Shown here: positions 1-6,321 of the stretch, one piece after another | How positions within the stretch are numbered: the first letter of the stretch is position 1 | Layout: every line of letters begins with the position of its first letter | Assembly (NCBI GenBank): GCA_947375085.1 | Contig: CANCEQ010000132.1 | Span: 1 to 8,504, forward strand | Direction of reading: 5' to 3' | DNA: 8,504 nt | DNA from: Flavobacteriales bacterium | Lineage (GTDB): Bacteria; Bacteroidota; Bacteroidia; Flavobacteriales; Crocinitomicaceae | Notes under the pieces: generated by a model | Told to the model about the DNA's origin: nothing | The model's input: the letters and a program-made list of their open reading frames with translations, nothing else | Databases searched by the model: none | Translations under genes and position numbers: made by a program

Positions 1-252
1 GGACGAGAAGATTCTGAACAGCAATTAAAAGTTTGGTATCAAGAAATGAAAAAGGTAGAATGGAAACATTCAAATGATGTTAAGAAGAAATATGGAAGCG
101 CAAGTATTATTGGGAACAATCGAATCGTTTTTAATATCTGTGGAAACAAATATAGATTAGTGGTAAAAGTGAATTATGAGACACAATGGATGTTTATACG
201 ATTTATAGGAACTCATAAAGAATATGATTTAATCGATGCATCAACAATCTAA
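1..252 (+). CDS. higB: HigB-type toxin (mRNA interferase), 5'-truncated by window edge
   Basis: The reading frame is open from base 1, and 83 codons are visible before the TAA. The first ATG (base 46) is not the true start: the preceding residues (DSEQQLKVWYQEMKK) are the conserved N-terminal part of this family, so about 15 residues lie outside the window. Family features seen are VWYQE near the start, a central NNRIVFNICGNKYRLVVK strand region, and the C-terminal FIGTHKEYD motif. These match the HigB/RelE-fold toxins of type II toxin-antitoxin modules, ribosome-dependent or free mRNA endonucleases acting in the cytoplasm. The conserved late His and Tyr of THKEYD fall where such toxins usually carry catalytic residues; that assignment is inferred from family knowledge. 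The antitoxin gene follows directly. Nothing suggests inactivation in the visible part. Confidence 0.88.
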   Translation, partial: GREDSEQQLKVWYQEMKKVEWKHSNDVKKKYGSASIIGNNRIVFNICGNKYRLVVKVNYETQWMFIRFIGTHKEYDLIDASTI

Positions 253-265
253 AAAGAATACTAAA

Positions 266-616
266 ATGGAAGCAAAATTAATTAAAACAGAAGTAGAATA
301 TAATGAAGCACTTCAAAGAATGGAAGTGTTATTTGATTGTAGTCCTGATAGTGAAGAATTTAATGAAGCTGAATTATTGATTACATTGATTTCTTTATAT
401 GAACAAAAACACTACGTAATTGAAACACCAGATCCGATTGAAGCGATAAAATTTAGGATGGAACAAATGAATTTAAAACGTTCTGATTTAATTCCTTTTT
501 TTGGTACTAGAGGAAGAGTTTCTGAAATTTTAAATCATAAACGTTCTTTAACACTCGCTATGATAAAAAAATTACACAAAGAATTTGGTATTCCTGCTGA
601 ATGTTTGATTGCTTAA
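266..616 (+). CDS. higA: HigA-type antitoxin, Xre-family HTH protein
   Basis: This 116-residue protein is the probable partner of the upstream toxin. It would bind and neutralise HigB and repress the shared operon. The N-terminal half (about residues 1-58) is the acidic part typical of this subfamily, ending in the [14 protein letters not shown] linker. Residues about 62-116 form the helix-turn-helix domain, with [18 protein letters not shown] as the recognition region. I chose ATG 266 because [12 protein letters not shown] matches the usual family N-terminus. An in-frame ATG at 236 overlaps the toxin by 17 nt and would add ten polar residues (MHQQSKKNTK); it cannot be excluded. The gap to the toxin stop is 13 nt, so the pair is surely co-transcribed. 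The toxin-before-antitoxin order is characteristic of higBA. No operator is visible, because the operon promoter lies outside the window. Confidence 0.88.
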   Translation: MEAKLIKTEVEYNEALQRMEVLFDCSPDSEEFNEAELLITLISLYEQKHYVIETPDPIEAIKFRMEQMNLKRSDLIPFFGTRGRVSEILNHKRSLTLAMIKKLHKEFGIPAECLIA

Positions 617-631
617 TCAAAACCATATCCC

Positions 632-661
632 TTGTCAAATCCTAATCATTGATTACCTTTG
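632..661 (+). promoter_or_regulatory. Bacteroidota-type promoter for aspS (TTG -33, TAnnTTTG -7)
   Basis: TTG at 632-634 and TACCTTTG at 654-661 are separated by exactly 19 nt. This fits the Bacteroidota/Flavobacterium consensus TTG-N17-23-TAnnTTTG read by their primary sigma factor. Transcription would start around 667-669, giving a 5' leader of only about 12-14 nt before the aspS ATG at 681. The whole element lies in the 64-nt gap after higA, so aspS need not depend on the toxin-antitoxin operon. Confidence 0.75.
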
Positions 662-680
662 CCCCACAATATTTAAAAAA

Positions 681-2429
681 ATGTATAGATCTCATACTTG
701 TGGCGAATTACGCCTTTCTCATGTTGGTACAACAGTAACTTTAGCTGGTTGGATGCAACGTTCTCGTGATTTAGGAGGAATGACTTTCATCGATTTACGT
801 GATCGTTATGGAATTACTCAATTGGCTTTCAATGCTGAAGATGATGCAGAAATGGCTGATAAAGCGAATAAATTGGGACGTGAATTTGTAATTCAAGTTA
901 CTGGAACTGTAGTTGAACGTTCTAGTAAAAACAAGCAAATTCCAACAGGAGAAATTGAGATTATTGTAAGTGAATTAACAGTTTTAAACGCTGCAAAATT
1001 ACCTCCTTTCACAATCGAAGATAACACAGATGGTGGGGAAGAATTGAGAGCACAATACAGATATTTAGATTTACGTCGTAATCCTGTTCAAGAGAAATTG
1101 AGATTGCGTAACCGTGTTGCTTTAGAGACACGTAAATATTTAGATGCACAAGATTTCTTGGATGTTGAGACACCTTATTTAATTAAGTCAACTCCTGAAG
1201 GAGCAAGAGATTTCGTCGTTCCATCAAGAATGAACGAAGGTCAATTTTATGCGCTTCCTCAATCGCCTCAAACATTCAAACAATTGTTGATGGTATCAGG
1301 TTTTGACCGTTACTACCAAATTGTAAAATGTTTCCGTGACGAAGATTTGAGAGCGGATCGTCAACCTGAATTTACACAGATTGATTGTGAAATGGCATTT
1401 GTGGAACAAGAAGATATTTTACAAATGTTTGAAGGATTAATCAAGCATTTATTCAAAACGGTTCGTGGAATTGAGTTCGAAGGAGCTTTCCCTCGTATGA
1501 CATATGCTGAAGCAAGTGAAAAATACGGTTCTGATAAACCAGATATTCGTTTCGGAATGGAATTCGTTGACTTAACTTCAGTTGCTAAAGGTCAAGGGTT
1601 TGCCATTTTTGATGAAGCAGAAGCGATTATAGCTATCAATGCTGAACAATGTGCCGTTTACACAAGAAAACAATTAGATACGCTTACTGACTGGGTTAAA
1701 CGTCCACAAATCGGAGCGAAAGGATTAATTTATCTTCGTGTGAATGAAGATGGAACATTCAAAAGTTCAGTAGATAAATTCTATTCAGAAGAAGAATTGA
1801 AAAAATGGGCAGCAGCAGCAAATGCGAAACCAGGTGATTTAATTTTAGTGTTAAGCGGAGAATTAGAGAAAACGCGTAAACAAATGAATGAATTGCGTTT
1901 ACATATGGGGAACGAATTAGGATTGAGAAATCCAAATCAATTTGCTCCTCTTTGGGTATTGGATTTCCCTCTTTTAGAATGGGACGAAAATTCAAACCGT
2001 TACCATGCAATGCACCATCCTTTTACTTCTCCGAAACCAGAAGATATGCACTTGATTCAAACAGATCCAGGAAAAGTGAGAGCAAATGCTTACGATTTAG
2101 CAATGAATGGAGTTGAATTAGGAGGAGGTTCTATTCGTATTCACGATAGAGATCTTCAGTCTAGAATGTTTGATTTATTAGGATTTAGCAAAGAAGATGC
2201 GCAAGCTCAATTTGGTTTCTTAATGAATGCTTTCGAATATGGAGCGCCGCCACACGGAGGTTTAGCTTTTGGTTTAGACCGTTTGGTTGCAACAATGGGA
2301 GGTTCAGACTCAATTAGAGATTACATCGCATTCCCTAAAAATAACAATGGTAGAGATGTGATGATTGATGCACCATCTCCCTTGTTTGATGAGCAATTGA
2401 AAGAATTGAATATCAAAGTAACACTTTAA
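681..2429 (+). CDS. aspS: Aspartyl-tRNA synthetase (class IIb, bacterial type)
   Basis: This cytoplasmic enzyme charges tRNA-Asp with aspartate using ATP. At 582 residues it has the normal length of bacterial AspRS. An OB-fold anticodon-binding domain spans about residues 1-110 ([21 protein letters not shown]). Class II motif 1 lies near residues 160-183, motif 2 at about 218-235 ([18 protein letters not shown]), the bacterial GAD insertion at roughly 290-400, and motif 3 at 527-538 ([12 protein letters not shown]). The start is ATG 681, giving [10 protein letters not shown]. An upstream in-frame TTG at 609 would overlap higA and add unconserved residues across the promoter, so I reject it. 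The Leu in RDLGG (residue 31), where non-discriminating enzymes tend to have His, suggests a tRNA-Asp-specific enzyme; this is an inference. There is no Shine-Dalgarno sequence, only A-rich sequence before the ATG, which is normal in this phylum. An intrinsic terminator follows. Confidence 0.98.
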   Translation: MYRSHTCGELRLSHVGTTVTLAGWMQRSRDLGGMTFIDLRDRYGITQLAFNAEDDAEMADKANKLGREFVIQVTGTVVERSSKNKQIPTGEIEIIVSELTVLNAAKLPPFTIEDNTDGGEELRAQYRYLDLRRNPVQEKLRLRNRVALETRKYLDAQDFLDVETPYLIKSTPEGARDFVVPSRMNEGQFYALPQSPQTFKQLLMVSGFDRYYQIVKCFRDEDLRADRQPEFTQIDCEMAFVEQEDILQMFEGLIKHLFKTVRGIEFEGAFPRMTYAEASEKYGSDKPDIRFGMEFVDLTSVAKGQGFAIFDEAEAIIAINAEQCAVYTRKQLDTLTDWVKRPQIGAKGLIYLRVNEDGTFKSSVDKFYSEEELKKWAAAANAKPGDLILVLSGELEKTRKQMNELRLHMGNELGLRNPNQFAPLWVLDFPLLEWDENSNRYHAMHHPFTSPKPEDMHLIQTDPGKVRANAYDLAMNGVELGGGSIRIHDRDLQSRMFDLLGFSKEDAQAQFGFLMNAFEYGAPPHGGLAFGLDRLVATMGGSDSIRDYIAFPKNNNGRDVMIDAPSPLFDEQLKELNIKVTL

Positions 2430-2437
2430 ATAAAGTT

Positions 2438-2466
2438 AAAGGCTGTCCATAAAGGATGGCCTTTTT
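2438..2466 (+). terminator. Intrinsic terminator after aspS
   Basis: AAAGGCTGTCC (2438-2448) pairs with GGATGGCCTTT (2454-2464) as an 11-bp stem with two adjacent G-T wobbles. The loop is 5 nt (ATAAA) and a T-run at 2462-2466 overlaps the end of the stem. It begins 8 nt past the aspS stop. It also ends only 14 nt before the next gene's ATG, so transcription of that gene needs either read-through or a promoter embedded in the terminator. TAATTTTC at 2466-2473 is one base off the -7 consensus but has no good -33 partner. Confidence 0.8.
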
Positions 2467-2480
2467 AATTTTCAACTACA

Positions 2481-3962
2481 ATGCGAATATCTTTAAAATG
2501 GATTGTTTCTTTCTGTCTATTAATTTCATTGACAGGTTGTTTCAAAGGTAAAAAAGTGGATATTATCATTCACAATGCCCGAATTCATACGTTCAATGAA
2601 AAAGACGATGTGGCTGAAGCAATGGCGATTAAAGATGGGAAAATCGTAGAAGTTGGTCCAGAACGACAAATCTTAAACCGATACCGTTCAGAAGAAGAAA
2701 TTGATGCCGGAGGGAAAGATATTTATCCAGGTTTCACTGATGCTCACGGACATATCATTGATTTAGCAAAACGAAAGTTAAGCGCTGATTTAACAGGAAC
2801 GCGATCGTATGATGAATTATTAGTTCGATTAGAGAAATACAGTCAGTTAAATGAAAGTTCGTTTATTGTTGGTAGAGGATTAGACACTTCCCTTTGGAAT
2901 TCAACAGAAAGATTAACGAATGAACGATTAAACACCTTATTTCCGAAAGTACCGGTTTGTTTATTTTTTGTAGGCGAAGAAGCAGCTTTTTCAAACAAAG
3001 CATTACTTCAAAAAGCAAAAATTACTGAAAATGAAGGAATTGTAAAAAATCAGGAATTAAATCAAATTGCTAAAATCACTCCCACGTATTCTTCTTCTCA
3101 ATTAAAAAAAGCCATATTAGAGATTCAAAATGAATTACTTCAATATGGAATTACGGGAGTTCACGAAGCGGGAGTATCAGCTGAAAATCTTCAACTTTTT
3201 AAATCATTGGTAAAAGGCAATCAATTGAAATTGAATTTATATGCGATGCTTTCTCCTTCTGAAGAGAATTACCAATTTGCTAAAAAGCAGTCCATTCAAC
3301 GATTCAAAAATTTAAGTATTCGCAGTTTTTTCGCTGATGATGCTACACCATTGGAAGAATTAAAACGTATATCATTAGTTTGTGAATCAGCAGGTTATCA
3401 AATGAGTGTTTCAAGTGGTGATCCTGTAAAAAATAATACCATTCTTGAATTATATGCGTCTATCAATCAAGTAAATAAAGACCATCGTTGGAGAATAGAA
3501 AATACTCAAAATCTAACATCTAAAGAATACAATCAATTGAGTAAATTAGGTGTTTTTGCTTCACTTGTTCCAAACGCATCCATTCATTATCCATCCATTC
3601 AAGTGGCTTTTAAATCGATTTTAAATCAAACGGGAATGATTACAATTGGTTCTAATTTCCCTTTCGAACCATTTAATCCATCGATTACAATTCACACAAC
3701 TGTTCAGGCATTAAACTCTGATAACACTTCCATCAAAAACATTTCTCCACGTGAAACTTTAAGTTTGGATGAATGTATCAAAGGAATGACATCGTGGGCA
3801 GCTTATTCAGCTTTTGAAGAGAACCTACGAGGAACGATAGAAAAAGGAAAAGAAGCGACATTTGTTTTGTTTGAATTCCCTGTTCTTTCAGGACCAGAAT
3901 TGATTCAGAATTATGCTTCGATGACTTTTATCAAAGGGAAGAAAGTGTATTCTGTGGAGTGA
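2481..3962 (+). CDS. YtcJ-like amidohydrolase-family lipoprotein, probably catalytically degenerate
   Basis: The 493-residue protein begins with a lipoprotein signal peptide ending LTGC, with the lipidated Cys at residue 20, so it should be anchored in the envelope. The fold is that of amidohydrolase family 3: an N-terminal beta part (VDIIIHNARIHTFNE, AMAIKDGKIVEVG), then PGFTDAHGH with the first metal ligands H89 and H91, and GRGLD at 131-135. Next come YGITGVHEAG (222-231) and the C-terminal GMTSWAAYSAFEEN and GTIEKGKEATFVL. Several family landmarks are altered. The usual R-[IV]-E-H-A-Q reads RIENTQ (N341). The usual G-[ST]-D-F-P reads GSNFP (N392). The HAIGD loop reads VSSGD (about 309-313). 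The stretch after FFADDA, normally DGS/ALGSR plus about 40 residues, is missing. The protein is accordingly about 50 residues shorter than typical relatives. The reading frame is intact, which argues for selection on a non-catalytic or changed function. The substrate is unknown. Confidence 0.85.
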   Translation: MRISLKWIVSFCLLISLTGCFKGKKVDIIIHNARIHTFNEKDDVAEAMAIKDGKIVEVGPERQILNRYRSEEEIDAGGKDIYPGFTDAHGHIIDLAKRKLSADLTGTRSYDELLVRLEKYSQLNESSFIVGRGLDTSLWNSTERLTNERLNTLFPKVPVCLFFVGEEAAFSNKALLQKAKITENEGIVKNQELNQIAKITPTYSSSQLKKAILEIQNELLQYGITGVHEAGVSAENLQLFKSLVKGNQLKLNLYAMLSPSEENYQFAKKQSIQRFKNLSIRSFFADDATPLEELKRISLVCESAGYQMSVSSGDPVKNNTILELYASINQVNKDHRWRIENTQNLTSKEYNQLSKLGVFASLVPNASIHYPSIQVAFKSILNQTGMITIGSNFPFEPFNPSITIHTTVQALNSDNTSIKNISPRETLSLDECIKGMTSWAAYSAFEENLRGTIEKGKEATFVLFEFPVLSGPELIQNYASMTFIKGKKVYSVE

Positions 3963-3979
3963 GAATATGATTGAATTTT

Positions 3980-4018
3980 CCTCTCCCATGATTACCTTTC
4001 GAAGAGTGGAGGTTTTTA
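3980..4018. terminator. Possible weak bidirectional terminator between convergent genes
   Basis: The 57-nt gap between the converging amidohydrolase and T9SS-domain genes holds a short imperfect dyad: CCTCT (3980-3984) can pair with GGAGG (4008-4012), one pair being a wobble, followed by a T-run at 4013-4017. The loop is long and the stem weak. The position supports the call more than the structure does. Confidence 0.3.
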
Positions 4019-4019
4019 T

Positions 4020-4907
4020 TTACTTCTTCATCAAACGCACTGTCTCCTTGTATTTTTCAGAACAAATAACAATTAAATACATTCCTGATATATAATCACT
4101 TACCTCAATAGGAAAACGATGTGTTCCTTTTTCTAATTCTCCTTGATAGATCTTTTGAAGTAATTTACCACTCATATCAAATAATTGAATATCAAAATTA
4201 TCTTTTAAAGGAAACCCTAATTCTAAAGTTGAAGCAACAACCGATGGATTAGGATAAATTTTAGTTTCAAAAGAAGTTGGGATTTTAATACCATTTTCAT
4301 CGTATTCAATTGGTTTTTCAATCGTCGTTAGATATGAAATGTAACTTCGAGACATTACCATATCTCCCATGCTATAAGATCTTTCCTGAATTAATGGTGA
4401 TTCCACTAATTCTTCAATTCCATTATCAATATAATTAGAACCACTTATAGAATCTACACTATTAATAACTGTATCTGAAGATATTTTACTTTGAATTTCT
4501 TCTACTTTAAAATCTTTAACATCCGCTTTCAATTGAGGAATAATTTGAGAAGCAACATGATGGATTTTTTCTACTTTTTGTCTTCCTTCTTCTGTTTCAC
4601 AACTAAACAGACTCAATCCAAAAATAAGAATCATTGAAAACAAAAATTTACTTTGAAAAAAGGAGGGACTATTCATTTTTCCCCATTCTTCAAATTCTTG
4701 GTTTAGTTGGTTTAATTGACTATTTGAAATTCTACTGCAAAAAGTAGATCCTCCTATACGTTTAATCACTGATTTTATCTCTTCCTGAGATTTTGAAGTG
4801 AAATCAATTACTTCAGTTGCACATTTTTGACAATAAGCCCCTTTTTCAGTAGCGTTCATCAAATTCCAATTTTCTGAACATGGTTTTTGAATTTGTAGAT
4901 TTTGCAT
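4020..4907 (-). CDS. Cys-motif protein with central membrane/lipobox-like segment and T9SS type A C-terminal sorting domain
   Basis: I chose the ATG at 4907 (295 residues, MQNLQIQKPCSENW) because relatives of this domain start just before a KPCxxxW motif. An upstream ATG at 4967 would add 20 residues. Residues 1-60 hold KPC (C10), W14, an EKGxYCxxC pair (C26, C29), VIDFT and a later Cys (C57). This is a small, possibly metal-binding domain known in Bacteroidota without assigned function. Residues 87-102 are hydrophobic and end in LFSC (C103), resembling a lipoprotein signal. A polar Ser/Glu-rich region follows. Residues about 215-295 are a T9SS type A sorting domain: IYPNPS, IQLFDMSGKLL, HRFPIEVSDYISGMYLIVI and a basic C-terminus. 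The sorting domain should address the protein's C-terminal part to T9SS, yet there is no N-terminal signal peptide. Final topology and function are unknown. The gene is monocistronic and convergent with the amidohydrolase. Confidence 0.8.
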   Translation of the reverse strand: MQNLQIQKPCSENWNLMNATEKGAYCQKCATEVIDFTSKSQEEIKSVIKRIGGSTFCSRISNSQLNQLNQEFEEWGKMNSPSFFQSKFLFSMILIFGLSLFSCETEEGRQKVEKIHHVASQIIPQLKADVKDFKVEEIQSKISSDTVINSVDSISGSNYIDNGIEELVESPLIQERSYSMGDMVMSRSYISYLTTIEKPIEYDENGIKIPTSFETKIYPNPSVVASTLELGFPLKDNFDIQLFDMSGKLLQKIYQGELEKGTHRFPIEVSDYISGMYLIVICSEKYKETVRLMKK

Positions 4908-4994
4908 AGGATTTCGATTTAAAAGTTTGTGTTTGATAAGTAGATGCAGCATTAAAACGAATTCCATAAAAAAATATTGAACTCATGTTTATTA

Positions 4995-5009
4995 TTTTAA
5001 CACAAAAGA
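4995..5009 (-). repeat. Inverted copy of the CTTTTGTGTTAAAA repeat
   Basis: TTTTAACACAAAAGA is the exact reverse complement of TCTTTTGTGTTAAAA at 5133-5147 (15 of 15). Its first 14 bases are also the exact reverse complement of the copy at 5168-5181. It lies at the left side of the intergenic region, about 90 nt upstream of the - strand gene's chosen start. Confidence 0.8.
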
Positions 5010-5025
5010 TACTGCAAAACAGTAT
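5009..5025. repeat. Small perfect hairpin ATACTG-CAAAA-CAGTAT
   Basis: ATACTG (5009-5014) and CAGTAT (5020-5025) form a perfect 6-bp dyad around a 5-nt loop, directly abutting the inverted repeat copy. There is no T-run typical of a terminator. It could be a protein-binding dyad or part of an intergenic repeat element; the sequence does not decide. Confidence 0.5.
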
Positions 5026-5133
5026 TTCACATAAGAAAGCAACAAAAGGAGCACAAAAGTTTTTAAGTAGGTGTTAGAAAACTTCAACTCATTAAAAAGT
5101 CTTATATGTTCTTTTGATGCTTCCTTTTGATTT

Positions 5134-5183
5134 CTTTTGTGTTAAAAAGAACTTTGTGTTAAAATAACTTTTGTGTTAAAAAA
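5134..5183 (+). repeat. Three tandem-like direct copies of CTTTTGTGTTAAAA
   Basis: Copies are CTTTTGTGTTAAAAA (5134-5148), CTTTGTGTTAAAA (5152-5164, one T shorter) and CTTTTGTGTTAAAAAA (5168-5183). They start 18 and 16 nt apart and are separated by GAA- or TAA-like spacers of 3 nt. Shorter related pieces (CTTTTGATGC at 5111-5120, CCTTTTGATT at 5123-5132) precede them. Similar CTTTGTG-rich intergenic repeats are familiar in Flavobacteria; their function is not established. Confidence 0.8.
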
Positions 5184-5226
5184 CAACAACCTGATTCTTG
5201 TCCTATTTATCGAGGAATATATTTTC

Positions 5227-5234
5227 TACCTTTA
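5227..5234 (+). promoter_or_regulatory. Possible -7 element immediately before the adaptor gene
   Basis: TACCTTTA matches TAnnTTTG at all but the last base. It shares TACCTTT with the strong aspS element. The nearest upstream TTG (5198-5200) is 26 nt away, longer than the usual 17-23. It ends only 4 nt before the ATG at 5239, so use of this promoter would give an essentially leaderless mRNA. Confidence 0.3.
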
Positions 5235-5238
5235 ACCT

Positions 5239-6321
5239 ATGAAAAATTATGCTTACTATCTTTTGCTATTAGCGATTCTACCTGCTTGTAAAGGGAAAGT
5301 AGAATCCATTTCTCCGAAAGTTGAACCGATTACAGAATCTGTTTATGCGTCAGGAATCATAGAAAGTGAAGACCAATATCAGGTTTTTCCTTCTGCTAGT
5401 GGAATTATCCAAGAAGTGTTTATTACGGAGGGTGACGAAGTGAAATTGAACTCAAAATTATTTTCGATTTTCAATGAATCTTCTCAAATCAACCGTGAAA
5501 ACGCGGAATTGAATGCTAAATTCTCGGATATTAATTCAAATTCATCTAAAATCAGCGATTTAAAATTATCCATTGATCTAGCACGAAATAAAATGCTAAA
5601 CGATTCTTTGAATTTGTCCCGTCAGAAAGTGTTGTTCTCTAAAAACGTCATCGCTGCATCTCAATTGGAACAAAGTGAATTGGCTTATCAAAATTCGAAA
5701 ACAAGTTATTTATCTACTCAATTGAAATTGGTTGATTTACGTAAACAATTGAATTTGAATGATAAACAAACTAAAAATAACGTTCGTTTGACTTCAAGAA
5801 TGGAAGGTGATTTTATCGTGAAAAGTGAAATTAAAGGTAGAATTTACAGTATCTTAAAGAAAAAAGGTGAAATGGTGAGTCAACAAACTCCTATTGCTAT
5901 TATCGGAAATGCGAAGGCATTTAAAATAATTCTTCAGGTAGACGAATACGATATTATCAAAATTAAAAAGGGACAAAAAGTAGTGGTTGCTTTGGATAGT
6001 TACAAAGGAAAATCGTTTGAAGCGATAATCGACAAGATTGACCCAATTATGAATGCAGGCTCAAAGACATTTACCGTAGATGCTGTGTTTACAAAACAGC
6101 CTCCTGTTTTATATCCTAATTTATCTTTAGAAGCGAACATCGTTTTAGAGAAAAAAGAAAAAGTACTGACAATTCCAAGAAAATTCTTCATTAATGATGA
6201 ATATGTTTTATTGGAAAATGGGGATAAAAAATTCGTAAAAACAGGATTAAAAGACTACGAAAAAATTGAAATCACAAGCGGTTTGACTGAAAAAGATGTA
6301 CTTGTTATTCCTGTAAAATGA
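5239..6321 (+). CDS. Efflux periplasmic adaptor subunit (HlyD/MacA family), lipoprotein
   Basis: This 360-residue adaptor would link an inner-membrane ABC permease to an outer-membrane channel. It starts with a lipoprotein signal peptide, MKNYAYYLLLLAILPAC, with lipidated Cys at 17, so it is lipid-anchored. Residues about 35-80 are the first half of the biotinyl-lipoyl domain (ASGIIQEVFITEGDEVKLNSKLFSI). About 82-190 form a polar, heptad-rich alpha-helical hairpin. About 190-225 are the returning lipoyl half (IKGRIYSILKKKGEMVSQQTPIAIIG). Beta-barrel and membrane-proximal domains follow (VDEYDIIKIKKGQKV, YPNLSLEANIVL, LTIPRKFF), ending GLTEKDVLVIPVK. The ATG at 5239 is the only start that keeps the signal peptide. 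The gene's stop overlaps the permease start by 4 nt (ATGA), indicating translational coupling. No outer-membrane TolC-type gene is in the window. Confidence 0.92.
   Translation: MKNYAYYLLLLAILPACKGKVESISPKVEPITESVYASGIIESEDQYQVFPSASGIIQEVFITEGDEVKLNSKLFSIFNESSQINRENAELNAKFSDINSNSSKISDLKLSIDLARNKMLNDSLNLSRQKVLFSKNVIAASQLEQSELAYQNSKTSYLSTQLKLVDLRKQLNLNDKQTKNNVRLTSRMEGDFIVKSEIKGRIYSILKKKGEMVSQQTPIAIIGNAKAFKIILQVDEYDIIKIKKGQKVVVALDSYKGKSFEAIIDKIDPIMNAGSKTFTVDAVFTKQPPVLYPNLSLEANIVLEKKEKVLTIPRKFFINDEYVLLENGDKKFVKTGLKDYEKIEITSGLTEKDVLVIPVK

Larger units (their letters stand above)
4968..5238. other. Non-coding divergent intergenic region with repeats
   Basis: This stretch (331 nt if the - strand gene starts at 4907) separates two divergent genes. 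I see no credible gene in either strand. It is very AT-rich and carries the CTTTTGTGTTAAAA-type repeats and a small hairpin, listed separately. It must contain promoters for both flanking genes, but only a doubtful -7 element for the + strand gene can be pointed to, and none for the - strand gene. Confidence 0.7.

Noticed and set aside
609..680. TTG start extending AspRS by 24 residues
   Set aside because: It overlaps the end of higA and spans the promoter, and the added residues are not part of the AspRS family N-terminus.
1759..2010. Open frame on the - strand inside aspS
   Set aside because: It lies wholly antisense to a strongly conserved gene; its hydrophobic translation has no recognisable family.
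4908..4967. Upstream ATG extension (20 residues) of the T9SS-domain protein
   Set aside because: The extension has no family resemblance, while the ATG at 4907 begins just before the conserved KPC motif. It is not fully excluded.
5134..5183. Short repeats considered as a CRISPR array
   Set aside because: Units are about 14 nt with 3-nt spacers and no cas genes nearby; the geometry is wrong for CRISPR.
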